The notes beneath the pieces were generated by a model, which did not search any database, was not told where the DNA came from, and worked only from the letters and a program-made list of their open reading frames with translations. Source: Salinirubellus salinus (lineage in GTDB: Archaea; Halobacteriota; Halobacteria; Halobacteriales; Haloarculaceae). Taken from it: a stretch of 64,000 bases of DNA. Both the position numbers and the translations under genes were made by a program. Shown here piece after piece: positions 39,041-47,894 of the stretch (the stretch's first letter is position 1; each line of letters starts with the position of its first letter). Where the stretch lies: NCBI RefSeq assembly GCF_025231485.1, contig NZ_CP104003.1, positions 2,604,001 to 2,668,000 on the forward strand, written 5' to 3'.

Positions 39041-39204
39041 CCGGGGGGTACGGCTTGCCCGAGTGGGTCCGGTGTCCCGCCTGCGGCCACCCGTGGGTCC
39101 GGGTGGTCACGTTCGAGGCGTCGCGGGTCGGCCTGAAGTGCGAGGCGTGCGGCGAGAAGACCGTCGAGCGCGTGAGACGCGTCGAGGCACCCGCTCGGCG
39201 GTAG
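39037..39204 (+). CDS. 55-residue zinc-ribbon protein
   Basis: GTG 39037. CPAC (residues 13-16) and CEAC (35-38) form a zinc ribbon within WVRCPACGHPWVRV and VGLKCEACGEKTVERV. It overlaps the preceding HTH gene at GTGA. Looks like a small transcription or RNA-associated ribbon; function unknown. Confidence 0.7.
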   Translation: MTGGYGLPEWVRCPACGHPWVRVVTFEASRVGLKCEACGEKTVERVRRVEAPARR

Positions 39205-39304
39205 CCGAGTCCATCCAGTCGGCGGGGACGAGTTCCCCCCACGTCCACCTTCACCCGACGGGTCGACCACCGCGCGGGGAGTCAGAACGCGATTCACCCA
39301 GTAG

Positions 39305-39312
39305 TATTTTAT
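39305..39312 (+). promoter_or_regulatory. TATA box of the first histidine kinase gene
   Basis: TATTTTAT, about 30-50 nt before two possible GTG starts (39342 and 39357). Confidence 0.5.
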
Positions 39313-39356
39313 CAGCATACGACCACGTTCAGGCTACCCGAGTGGGGGGACAACGC

Positions 39357-41672
39357 GTGGAAGAGAGCGAGACACGACCGCATACAGCCCGAATCCACCT
39401 CCTCCACGTCGACGACGAGCCCGGCTTCGCGGAGACGGCCAGGGCGTTCCTGGAGCGCGAGGACGAGCGGCTGACCGTCGAGACGGCGAGGAGCGCCGCG
39501 GCCGGCCTCGAGCGACTCGCGGAGCGGCCGTTCGACTGCGTCGTCTCGGACTACGAGATGCCCGGTCGGGACGGCATCGAGTTCCTCGCCGCGGTCAGGG
39601 AGGCGTCCCCCGACCTGCCGTTCGTGCTGTTCACCGGGAAGGGGAGCGAGGAGATCGCCAGCGAGGCCATCTCGGCGGGGGTCACCGACTACCTCCAGAA
39701 GGGAGGCGGGACCGAGCAGTACGCTCTGCTGGCCAACCGGGTCGTGAACGCCGTCGAGGCGTACCGTTCACGACAGGGGTCCGAGCGGCGCAAGCGGCGC
39801 CTCGAGACGCTCATCAGCAACCTCCCCGGCTTCGTCTACCGCTGTCGGAACGAGCCGGACTGGCCGATGGAGCTGGTCGAGGGCGAGTGCGAGGAGCTGA
39901 CGGGCTACCCCGCCGCGGCGCTGGAGTCCGGCGATGTGGTCTGGGGCGACGACCTCCTCCACCCCGACGACGTCGAACCGATGTGGGAGACGGTCCAGTC
40001 GGCGCTGGAGGCGGGCGGCTCCTTCGAGGTGACCTACCGCATCGTCACCCGCGAGGGGGAGACCCGCTGGATGTGGGAGCGCGGCCGGGCGGTCACCGCG
40101 GGCGACGGCGAGCCGACCCGACTGGAGGGGTTCGTCACCGACGTGACCGAGGCGAAGGGTCGCGAGACCGAACTCGAGCGGGCGAACGCGCTCCGGAAGA
40201 CGCTGTTCGACGCGCTCCCGGTCGGCGTGCTCGCAGAGGACGCCGACCGCGAGGTGATGGCGGTCAACGAGTGGATGTTCGACGTGTTCGAACTGCCCGG
40301 GACGCCCGCGTCGGCCGTCGGGGCCGACTGTGCGGCGATGGCCGAGGCCGTGAGCCCCCGGTTCGAGGACCCCGAGCGGTTCGTCGAGCGGACCGAGGGA
40401 CTCGTCGCCGCGCGACGGCCCGTCGACGCCGAGCGGTGGCCGGTCGTCGACGGACGCACGTTCGAGCGGAGTTACCGACCCATCGAGCTGCCGGGCGGCG
40501 ACGGCCACCTCTGGGTCTACCGCGACGTGACCGAACGGGTCGAGCGCGAGGCGAAGCTCGACCGGCTCCGCGAGCGGACGCGGGCACTGATGCACACGGG
40601 GACCCGCGCGAAGACGGCGCAGGTGGCGACCGACGCGGCCGACGACGTCATCGGCGCCCCACTGAGCGGCGTCCACGTGCTCGACGAGTCGGGCGAGGCG
40701 CTCGAACTCCTCACGGCCGTCGACCGGGTGGACGAGGTGTTCGACGAGCCGCCGCACTACGAGCGCGGCGGCGAGCCGGGATCGCGTGCCGCGTTCGCGT
40801 GGCAGGTGTTCGAGTCGGGCGAGTCCGCCGTCGTCGAGGACGTCGCGGCCGACCCGCGGGTGACCGAGTCGACGCCCGCCCGGAGCCTCGTCGTCCACCC
40901 GCTGGAGCGCCACGGCATCTTCCTCGTCTCCTCGCCGGAGCCGGACGCGTTCGACGAGACCGACCGGATGCTGAGCGAACTGCTCGCCACCTCGCTGCGG
41001 ACGGCGCTGGACCGGGTCGAGCGCGAGGCACAGCTCCGCGAGCGCAACGAGCGACTCGACGAGTTCACCCGCGTCGTCTCACACGACCTGCGTAACCCCA
41101 TCGCCGTGGCGCGGGGCCACCTCGAGATCGCAGCCGAGGACGGGGCCGGTGACGACCCGCACGTCGCGGCGAGTCGGCGTGCCGTCGACCGGATGGCGAC
41201 GCTCGTCGACGACCTGCTGGCGCTCGCACGGCGCGACGAGGCGGTCACCGACCCACGGCCGGTGGCGCTCCGGTCGCTCGCCGAGGAGAGCTGGGCGAAC
41301 GTCGAGACCGGCGAGGCACGGCTGGTCGTCGAGGCCGACCGGACGGTGGCGGTCGACCCCGGGCGGGCCAAGCAGTTGCTGGAGAATCTCGCTCGCAACT
41401 CGGTGGAACACGCCGGCTCGGCCCCCACGGTCCGGGTCGGCGCGCTCCCCGACGGTTTCTACGTCGAGGACGACGGCCCCGGCATCCCCCTGGACGAGCG
41501 CGAGGACGTGTTCGTCGCCGGCTACGCCACCGACGGCGGGACGGGGTTCGGCCTCGCCATCGTCGAGCGCATCGCCGAGGCCCACGGCTGGACCGTCGCG
41601 GTCGGGGAGAGCGAGGCGGGCGGCGCCCGCTTCGAGTTCACCGGGGTCGGCGACGGGTCCGCCGACGACTGA
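39357..41672 (+). CDS. Receiver-PAS-PAS-GAF histidine kinase
   Basis: 771 residues if started at GTG 39357; GTG 39342 would add five. Order: receiver domain (residues 10-135, phospho-acceptor Asp65 in VSDYEMPG, Lys in FTGKG), PAS 1 (about 140-260, PGFVYRCRNEPDW), PAS 2 (260-390), GAF-like (410-540), HisKA with His in VVSHDLRNPIAVARG, HATPase with EDDGPGIP and GTGFGLAIVE. A receiver at the N-terminus means it may take phosphate from another kinase. Soluble, cytosolic. No response regulator gene lies next to it. Confidence 0.9.
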   Translation: MEESETRPHTARIHLLHVDDEPGFAETARAFLEREDERLTVETARSAAAGLERLAERPFDCVVSDYEMPGRDGIEFLAAVREASPDLPFVLFTGKGSEEIASEAISAGVTDYLQKGGGTEQYALLANRVVNAVEAYRSRQGSERRKRRLETLISNLPGFVYRCRNEPDWPMELVEGECEELTGYPAAALESGDVVWGDDLLHPDDVEPMWETVQSALEAGGSFEVTYRIVTREGETRWMWERGRAVTAGDGEPTRLEGFVTDVTEAKGRETELERANALRKTLFDALPVGVLAEDADREVMAVNEWMFDVFELPGTPASAVGADCAAMAEAVSPRFEDPERFVERTEGLVAARRPVDAERWPVVDGRTFERSYRPIELPGGDGHLWVYRDVTERVEREAKLDRLRERTRALMHTGTRAKTAQVATDAADDVIGAPLSGVHVLDESGEALELLTAVDRVDEVFDEPPHYERGGEPGSRAAFAWQVFESGESAVVEDVAADPRVTESTPARSLVVHPLERHGIFLVSSPEPDAFDETDRMLSELLATSLRTALDRVEREAQLRERNERLDEFTRVVSHDLRNPIAVARGHLEIAAEDGAGDDPHVAASRRAVDRMATLVDDLLALARRDEAVTDPRPVALRSLAEESWANVETGEARLVVEADRTVAVDPGRAKQLLENLARNSVEHAGSAPTVRVGALPDGFYVEDDGPGIPLDEREDVFVAGYATDGGTGFGLAIVERIAEAHGWTVAVGESEAGGARFEFTGVGDGSADD

Positions 41673-41725
41673 GCGGGTCCCGCGGCCGAGCCGTTATGTG
41701 ACCGGGGCGGGTACTCGCCGGTCGG

Positions 41726-42523
41726 ATGTCGCTCCGGCCGGAGACACGCGAGACGCTCGACGGGTACTGGGCCGACTGGCTCGGCTGCGAGCCGGCGGCC
41801 CTCTCGGGGAGCGGCGTCACCGTCGTCGCCTCGCGCTGGCCGAGCGAGCGCCGGGTCCGCTGTCTGTTCCGCGGGGACGCGACGGTGGCCGTCGCACCCG
41901 AGACCGGGGTCGAGGCGGTCCGCGCGCGGGCGGACGCCCTCGCCGACGTCGACGGCCGCGACCCGGCCGGGCTCCGGTCGGCGTTGGCCCTCGACGGCGG
42001 CCGGGTGACGCTCGGCCCGCAGTTCGTCGGCTACCTCGACGAAGCGACGCTCGCGGGGCAGAGGGCGGGCGACGGCGAGTTCGAGACCCGACCGCTGGAA
42101 CGACGCGACGCGCGGGCGCTCTCGCGGCTCCGCGTCGCCTGCCCGCACGAGGAGTGGGCAGAGCGCGTCGGCGGGTTCGACGTCGACGGTCACGAGGTGA
42201 TACACGGCCGGTTCGCCGACGGCAGGCTGGTCGCCGTCGCCGCCGCGGGGGCCGACGACGCCGTCGCCGGCATCGGCGTCGTCACCCACCCGGACCACCG
42301 GGGTCGAGGCCACGGGCGCACGGTGGTGGCGAGCGTCTCGCGCGAGCTACTGGCGCGTGGGCTGGTGCCGGAGTACCGCGCCCACGAGACGTGGACGGGG
42401 TCGCTGGCGCTGGCGCGTGGCGTGGGGTTCGAGCGGTACGGGACGTACGTGGCGCTCGACCCCGGCCGGACGGTGGGGACCGACGGGGAGGGCGAGACGG
42501 GGACGCCGTACACGACAATTTGA
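41726..42523 (+). CDS. GNAT-family N-acetyltransferase
   Basis: 265 residues, ATG 41726, TATA-like CGTTATGTG about 30 nt upstream. The C-terminal half holds the acetyl-CoA motif GIGVVTHPDHRGRGHGRTVV (residues about 174-193) and the following helix; a GNAT of the FR47-like group. The N-terminal half (SLRPETRETLDGYWADWLG) is the usual haloarchaeal accessory domain. Substrate unknown. Confidence 0.85.
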   Translation: MSLRPETRETLDGYWADWLGCEPAALSGSGVTVVASRWPSERRVRCLFRGDATVAVAPETGVEAVRARADALADVDGRDPAGLRSALALDGGRVTLGPQFVGYLDEATLAGQRAGDGEFETRPLERRDARALSRLRVACPHEEWAERVGGFDVDGHEVIHGRFADGRLVAVAAAGADDAVAGIGVVTHPDHRGRGHGRTVVASVSRELLARGLVPEYRAHETWTGSLALARGVGFERYGTYVALDPGRTVGTDGEGETGTPYTTI

Positions 42524-42548
42524 AGCGACACCCCCGAGAGCATCGTCC

Positions 42549-43757
42549 GTGTCCAGTGGTGTAGACGGTGCGGGCGTGACCGACCGCCGGCAGCGCCGGG
42601 TGCTGCTCGTCGGTGCCAGCCTGCTGTCGGTGTCGATGAGCGCGTTCGAGCTCGTTCCCGCGAGCGTCACGCCGCTGATACGCGACTCGATGGGCGTGAG
42701 CGCCGCGGAGGCGGGGCTCGTCGTCGGTACGATGTTCGGGACGGCCGTCGTGGCGAGCCTCCCGGTCGGCGCCGTCCTCGACCGGACCGACTCCCGGCTG
42801 GCGGTGGCGGCCGCCATCGGTCTCCTGCTGGTCTCCGGGGCGTGGGGCTACCTCGCCGGCACCGCCGGCGACTACCCCGCACTCCTCGCGTCTCGCGTCG
42901 TCGGTGGGCTGGCGTACGTCGTCGTCTGGAACGCCGGTATCGACATCGTCGGCCGGGCGTTCCCCCCCGCCACGCGCGCGACGGCCGTCTCGACGTTCAC
43001 CGCCAGCGGCCCCGTCGGGTTCGCGCTCGGACAGGCGCTCGGCCCCGTCGTCGCCGGCGTGTTCGGCTGGCCCGCCGTCTTCCCGGTGTTCGCCGTGAGC
43101 ACGCTCCTCGGGCTCACGCTGTTCTGGCCGGCGAGTCGAGGGACCGGGCGGGTCGAGGACCAGCCGGCGCCCACGCCAGCCGACCTCCGACGGGTCGTCA
43201 CGGACCGCCGCGTGGTGCTGGTCGGGGTGCTCGGCTTCCTCGCGTACTCGCTGTACCTGTTCGTCAACAGCTGGGCGCCCTCCTACCTCACCGAGGAGCT
43301 GAAACTGTCGCTCGCGCTCGGTGGCGCGCTCACCGCGCTGTTCCCCGCCGTCGGCGTCCTCTCGCGGGTGAGCGGCGGCCTGCTCTCGGACCGCCTGTTC
43401 GACGGCCGACGTACCCCGGTCGTGTTCGGCTCGTTCCTCGTCGCCACCCCCGTCGTCGCCGGGTTCACGAGCCTGCGAGGCGTGCCGGTCATCGTCGCCG
43501 CCCTGCTGGTCGCCGGCTTCGCCATCCAGCTGAGTCTCGGGCTGGTGTTCGCCTACGTCCGCGAACTCGTGGACCCCGCCGTCGCCGCCACCGCCGTCGC
43601 GTTCCTGACGAGCGTGGGACTGGCCGGTGCGTTCCTCGCACCCATCGCCGCCGGGGCCATCATCGAGCGGTCGGGCTACGAGACGGCGTTCCTCGTGGCC
43701 GGGGGGCTGGGACTGGTCGGCGTCGTCCTCGCGCGGGTCGCATCCGAACCGACCTAG
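42549..43757 (+). CDS. MFS transporter
   Basis: 402 residues from GTG 42549; GTG 42576 would shorten it by nine. Twelve hydrophobic helices; motif A DRTDSRLAVAAA (after helix 2: VGAVLDRTDSRLAV) and the mirrored GGLLSDRLFDGRRTP are MFS hallmarks. Substrate unknown. Positioned after the acetyltransferase gene by 25 nt, on the same strand, so they may be an operon (modification plus export of one compound is possible, inference). Confidence 0.85.
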   Translation: MSSGVDGAGVTDRRQRRVLLVGASLLSVSMSAFELVPASVTPLIRDSMGVSAAEAGLVVGTMFGTAVVASLPVGAVLDRTDSRLAVAAAIGLLLVSGAWGYLAGTAGDYPALLASRVVGGLAYVVVWNAGIDIVGRAFPPATRATAVSTFTASGPVGFALGQALGPVVAGVFGWPAVFPVFAVSTLLGLTLFWPASRGTGRVEDQPAPTPADLRRVVTDRRVVLVGVLGFLAYSLYLFVNSWAPSYLTEELKLSLALGGALTALFPAVGVLSRVSGGLLSDRLFDGRRTPVVFGSFLVATPVVAGFTSLRGVPVIVAALLVAGFAIQLSLGLVFAYVRELVDPAVAATAVAFLTSVGLAGAFLAPIAAGAIIERSGYETAFLVAGGLGLVGVVLARVASEPT

Positions 43758-43897
43758 CGGCGGGTCGAGCCGACGAGGGCGCCGGCGAGGTTCTCGGGGA
43801 CAGGTCGGACTGGCGTGCCCGACACGGAGGGTGTACGCAGCAGGTCGACCGGGGGACGATGGGTGTTAGAACACGGTGGCCTGAGAGACGTCCCCGG

Positions 43898-44197
43898 TCA
43901 TCCGGTTACGAGTTCGGGGGCGAAGAAGATGGCCGCGAGCAGACAGCACAGTACGAAGATCGCCGTGAGACGCAGGAGACCAGCGGCCTGCCGTCGGGAC
44001 TTCGGGAGGGATTCAGCGATTCCGGACAGCCCGCTCGCTGCTGCCACGAACAGTGGCCAGTTCCCTACTGGAGAGTTCTCTACGGCCACAACGTACAGGT
44101 ACAGCCCCGAGAAGAACAGGGCTCCACAGAACTGGAGTGCGGCGAATCTCCGACCGGATGGCTCACTGAACACGGTCTCGTCGATGATGGAGGGCAT
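43898..44197 (-). CDS. Small three-helix membrane protein
   Basis: 99 residues from ATG 44195-44197 (an ATG 51 nt earlier lies on the TATA box). A minus-strand TATA-like CCTATTTGTC is 29 nt upstream. Hydrophobic segments near residues 17-36, 48-62 and 74-93; the latter contains the paired Cys FVLCCLLAA. Base composition of the gene is less GC-rich than the flanks. No family recognised; signs of recent arrival are weak. Confidence 0.65.
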   Translation of the reverse strand: MPSIIDETVFSEPSGRRFAALQFCGALFFSGLYLYVVAVENSPVGNWPLFVAAASGLSGIAESLPKSRRQAAGLLRLTAIFVLCCLLAAIFFAPELVTG

Positions 44198-44391
44198 CGA
44201 ACGTCTCGTTCCGCGGGAGAGACAAATAGGAACTGGGTGTGCCACCACGGGTGGGTATCCCGTCTACGTTGGACGGGCGGTGACGGGTACACCTCGGATT
44301 CGCCCCGGCTCTGCAGCACGGCGGCGTCGAGTTCGGGCTGGAGCCGTTGAACTGGCCGCTCGGTAGCCGCGAGGGGTCGCGAGAGGCGCCG

Positions 44392-44709
44392 TCAGGACTC
44401 GCGCCACTTGCGGCCACACTCGGCGCAGGTGAACAGCCGAACCTCGTAGGAGCCGCCCGGCTTCGGCATCATCTCGTAGTGGGCCCGGTCGCTGTCGCAG
44501 TCGTCCGCCGGACAGGGCTCCCGCACCGTCTCGGTGGTGCCCTTGGTCGCGTCGACCACGGCGGGTGCTCCGTCGTCCCGCTGTCTATCTTGGGTCGCCA
44601 TCGCCGCTTCCGCTCGCGAGTCGCGCGGCGCCTCGTTCTCACAGGAGCGACACACCCACGTGTCGCCCGCCGTGTGCATCATCGAACCACACTCGTCACA
44701 GAATTGCAC
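44392..44709 (-). CDS. tfs: Transcription factor S-like zinc-ribbon protein, acidic finger missing
   Basis: 105 residues from GTG 44707-44709; minus-strand TATA-like CACATATATCC is 30 nt upstream, supporting it. The N-terminal ribbon (QFCDECGSMMHTAGDTWVCRSC) and C-terminal ribbon (CPADDCDSDRAHYEMM ... LFTCAECGRKWRES) are the TFS/RPB9 layout. TFS proteins rescue backtracked RNA polymerase using an Asp-Glu pair in the loop before the FxxC..C; here that loop is KPGGSYEVRLF, with no DE pair. It is therefore probably not a cleavage factor, but could bind the polymerase and modulate it. Confidence 0.82.
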   Translation of the reverse strand: MQFCDECGSMMHTAGDTWVCRSCENEAPRDSRAEAAMATQDRQRDDGAPAVVDATKGTTETVREPCPADDCDSDRAHYEMMPKPGGSYEVRLFTCAECGRKWRES

Positions 44710-44888
44710 GTCGAGGAGGAAGACACGGCTGTCGGATATATGTGTCAACTCCCGATGGTCGTGGGGGACAGGCAACTGCGCGTGCTGACTGTATCGACCG
44801 GTTCTCTCTGCCCGCCACTCGCGGAGGTCGTCGTGCGAGACGCGCGCTATGCAGCACGGCTGTCCGGACCCACCACCGGTCGAGAGGT

Positions 44889-45845
44889 TCAGCGAGGGCT
44901 GTCCGACAGGAACCCCAGTATCGCCCGCTCGTTCTCCTCGTAGATGGCGAGGTGGCCCTGCCCCGGGTAGAAGTGTGCCTCGGCGGTCGGTATCTCGCGG
45001 GCGAGGTAGTGACCCATCGCCTCCGGGACGATGCTGTCGGCCCGGCCGTACCAGAGGCCGACGGGCATCTCCACCGCCGAGAGGTCGACCCCCCACGGGC
45101 TGCCGTAGATGGCGGTATCCTGCACGAGGTGGTCCAACCCCTGCCGGGCGGCCTCGACGGCGCTCCGGTGGATGACCTGCCCGGTCTCGCCCGTCCAGAG
45201 GTCGCCGTCCCGCGGCGGTGCGTCCTCGGCGGTGTCGGCGAGGAAGGCCTCGCGGTTGCCGCGAGCCCGCCGCACCAGCCCCCACAGCGCCAGTTTCGAC
45301 AGCGGCGGGGCGAACCGGGCGGTGTAGTACCAGAGCCGTTCACGCACCGGCACCGACGCCATCGGCGCGAGGCCGCAGACGATGGCGGTCCGGTCGACCC
45401 GGTCGTCCAGTCGCGCGGCGGTGACACCGGCGTAGGGCCCGCCGCCGGAGATCCCCATCGCCACCGCTCGGTCGACACCGAGGGCGTCGAACAGGTCGCG
45501 CACGTCGTCGGGCCAGTCGGTCAGTTCGCGGTCGGGGAGCGGGTCCGACACGCCGACCCCCGGCCGGTCCGGACAGAGGACGCGGAACCCCCACTCCCGG
45601 CCGGCCTCGTCGAACAGCGCCCCGAACACGCGCGAGTTCGGGAAGCCGTGGTAGACGACGAGCGGGGTGCCGTCCGGGTCGCCACACTCGCTGTACGCGA
45701 GCGTCCGGCCGTCCCGGAGCGTGACGGTCCGCGGGTTCCGTGCCATCTCCTCGGCGAGCGCGAGCGTCTCGCTCCGTTCGCCCTCGTCCGTCGGCTCGTC
45801 GTCACCGCCGACGAGTCGCTCGGCGACGAACTGCGTGAGTCCCAT
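44889..45845 (-). CDS. Alpha/beta hydrolase
   Basis: 318 residues from ATG 45843-45845. Fold: HGFPNSRVFG (oxyanion), CPDRPGVGVSDP, nucleophile elbow GISGGGPYAG (Ser as in GxSxG), Asp in YGRADSIVPE and His in GQGHLAIYEE. The N-terminal QFVAERLVGGDDEPTDEGE is a haloarchaeal acidic extension. A frame runs 102 nt further upstream through a bidirectional TATA region (45912-45922), so the downstream ATG is chosen; the mRNA then has a leader of about 50 nt. Confidence 0.9.
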   Translation of the reverse strand: MGLTQFVAERLVGGDDEPTDEGERSETLALAEEMARNPRTVTLRDGRTLAYSECGDPDGTPLVVYHGFPNSRVFGALFDEAGREWGFRVLCPDRPGVGVSDPLPDRELTDWPDDVRDLFDALGVDRAVAMGISGGGPYAGVTAARLDDRVDRTAIVCGLAPMASVPVRERLWYYTARFAPPLSKLALWGLVRRARGNREAFLADTAEDAPPRDGDLWTGETGQVIHRSAVEAARQGLDHLVQDTAIYGSPWGVDLSAVEMPVGLWYGRADSIVPEAMGHYLAREIPTAEAHFYPGQGHLAIYEENERAILGFLSDSPR

Positions 45846-45911
45846 GACGTCACGGGCGGCCGACACGACCAAGGCTCTGTCGGCGGGCGGAACGGTGGCG
45901 TAGTCGACCCG

Positions 45912-45922
45912 ATAGATTATAC
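45912..45922. promoter_or_regulatory. Divergent TATA region between the hydrolase and kinase genes
   Basis: ATAGATTATAC reads as TATA-like on both strands; 5' of the kinase (start near 45945) and of the hydrolase. Confidence 0.55.
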
Positions 45923-45958
45923 GCGGGTACGCCGACGCGGGGGACATGGTAGCAGCCG

Positions 45959-47827
45959 GTGACGTGGGTGGGCGCTGATACGCGGCTGGACGTCCTCGAG
46001 GACCTGTTCTTCGAGTTCGACGAGACGGGGGCGTTCGTCGACTGGAACCGCTTGGTCCCCGAGGTGACGGGGTACACCGACGCGGAGCTGGCGGAGCTGA
46101 CGCCGCGGGCGTTCTTCGACGACGAGCACGCGGCGCGGGTGCTGACCGCCATCGAGGCGGTGTTCGACGAGGGCGAGGCGACCGTCGAGGCGCCGCTGGT
46201 CACGGCCGACGGCGAGCGCATCCCCTACGAGTTCCGAGCGACGCGGCTCCCCGACGACGGCGACGGCCCCGCCCGGTTCGCCGGCGTGGGCCGCGACGTG
46301 AGCGAGCGGGTACGGGCCGAGCGCGAGCGGATGCAGGCGCTCGACCGGATGGGCGACGGCTTCTTCTCGCTCGGACGGGACTGGACGGTGACCGAGACGA
46401 ACGAACGTGGCCGGGCCATCCTCGCGGCGGCGATGGGCGAGACCCCGGCGACCGCCACCGTCGAGGGGGTCGACCTCTGGGAGGCCGTCCCGGCGGCCGT
46501 CGGGACGCGGTTCGAGTCGGCGTACGAGCGGGTGCTCGAGGGCCGCGAGGTCGTCACGTTCCGCGAGCACTTCCCGCCGCTGTCGGCGTGGTTCGACGTC
46601 CGGGCCTTCCCCTCGGAGACCGGCGTCGACGTCTACTTCCACGACATCACCGAGCGCGAACGCCAGCGCGAGGCGCTCGAGGACCGCGCCCGTGTCCTCC
46701 GCGAGATGCACGACGTGGTCGCCGACCGGGAGCGGCCCTTCGACCGGCAGGTGACGGCGCTGGTCGAACTCGGCCGACGCGAACTCGGCGTCGAGTACGG
46801 GGCGCTCTCGACCGTCGCCGACGACGCCCGGACCGTCTCGGCAGCCGCGTCCACCGAGGGTGTCGAGACCGACGCGGAGCCGGCACTCGCCGGGTCGGTC
46901 TGTCGGCGCGTCGTCGAGAGCGAGCGGACTGTCGTGGCGGGAGCGCCGACCGGAGAGTCGGACCCGGCCGCCACGCTCGACGGAGCCGAGGACGAGGTGT
47001 ATCTCGGCTCGCCCATCTTCGACCGGGACGGCGCCGTGACGGCGACGCTCTGTTTCGTCGGCGGGACGCGCCGCGAGACGTCGTTCTCCGACTGGGAGGT
47101 GACGCTGACGGACCTCCTGAGCCGGTGGATCGGCCACGGACTCGAGCGCGAGCGGGCCAACGACCGACTGGAGCGGCAGAACGAGCAGCTCGAGCGCCTC
47201 ATCTCGATGACCTCACACGACCTGCGGAACCCGCTGAACGTGCTCGAGGGGTCGGTCCAGCTGGCCGCCGAGACGGGGGAGTCGAAGTACTTCGAGAACA
47301 GTCGGCGGGCCGTCGACCGGATGACCGAACTCGTCGAGGACGTCCTGACGCTCGCACGGGTCGGCGCGGACGTGAGCGAGTACCATCCGGTCGACGTCGA
47401 CGAACTCGCCGAGGGGAGCTGGCAGAGCGTCCCAACCGACGGGGGCCGTCTGGTGGCCGACAGCGGCGTGACCGTCGAGGCCGACCGGATGCGGCTCCGG
47501 CAGCTGTTCGAGAACCTCTTCGGGAACGCGATTGAGCACGGCGGTTGGGACGTGACGGTCCGGGTCGGCTCCCTCCCGGGCGCGGGGTTCTACGTCGAGG
47601 ACGACGGCCCCGGCATCCCACCCGAGGACCGCGAGCACGTGTTCGACCGCGGCCACTCCGGCACGCCCGCCGGGACGGGGCTGGGACTCGCCATCGTCCG
47701 CGAGATCGCCGGCGCGCACGGCTGGTCGGTCGAGGTGGTCGAGAGCCCGGACGGCGGGGCCCGCTTCGAGTTCGAGGGCGTCACGACCCGCGCGGAGGAG
47801 GGTAATCTCGAAGGGGAGGGCGACTGA
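45959..47827 (+). CDS. PAS-PAS-GAF sensor histidine kinase
   Basis: 622 residues from GTG 45959. PAS 1 (residues 10-115: EDLFFEFDETGAFVDWNRLVPEVTGY), PAS 2 (125-230), GAF-like (about 235-395), HisKA with MTSHDLRNPLNVLEGS, HATPase YVEDDGPGIPPEDREHVFDRG then GTGLGLAIV. Cytosolic. Very like the 39357 kinase in its last two domains. A short ATG frame (10 codons, 45946-45978) overlaps the start; I judge it part of the leader. No adjacent response regulator. Confidence 0.9.
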   Translation: MTWVGADTRLDVLEDLFFEFDETGAFVDWNRLVPEVTGYTDAELAELTPRAFFDDEHAARVLTAIEAVFDEGEATVEAPLVTADGERIPYEFRATRLPDDGDGPARFAGVGRDVSERVRAERERMQALDRMGDGFFSLGRDWTVTETNERGRAILAAAMGETPATATVEGVDLWEAVPAAVGTRFESAYERVLEGREVVTFREHFPPLSAWFDVRAFPSETGVDVYFHDITERERQREALEDRARVLREMHDVVADRERPFDRQVTALVELGRRELGVEYGALSTVADDARTVSAAASTEGVETDAEPALAGSVCRRVVESERTVVAGAPTGESDPAATLDGAEDEVYLGSPIFDRDGAVTATLCFVGGTRRETSFSDWEVTLTDLLSRWIGHGLERERANDRLERQNEQLERLISMTSHDLRNPLNVLEGSVQLAAETGESKYFENSRRAVDRMTELVEDVLTLARVGADVSEYHPVDVDELAEGSWQSVPTDGGRLVADSGVTVEADRMRLRQLFENLFGNAIEHGGWDVTVRVGSLPGAGFYVEDDGPGIPPEDREHVFDRGHSGTPAGTGLGLAIVREIAGAHGWSVEVVESPDGGARFEFEGVTTRAEEGNLEGEGD

Positions 47828-47894
47828 GCCGGGACCGGGGAGCGTGCTGTCGGCCGCGCAACACTCTTGCCCGTGCCGTGAGAAACCGTGATAG

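Noticed and set aside
45946-45978. Ten-codon frame overlapping the start of the second histidine kinase
   Set aside because: It starts about where the transcript should, but has no composition or operon logic; likely the leader.
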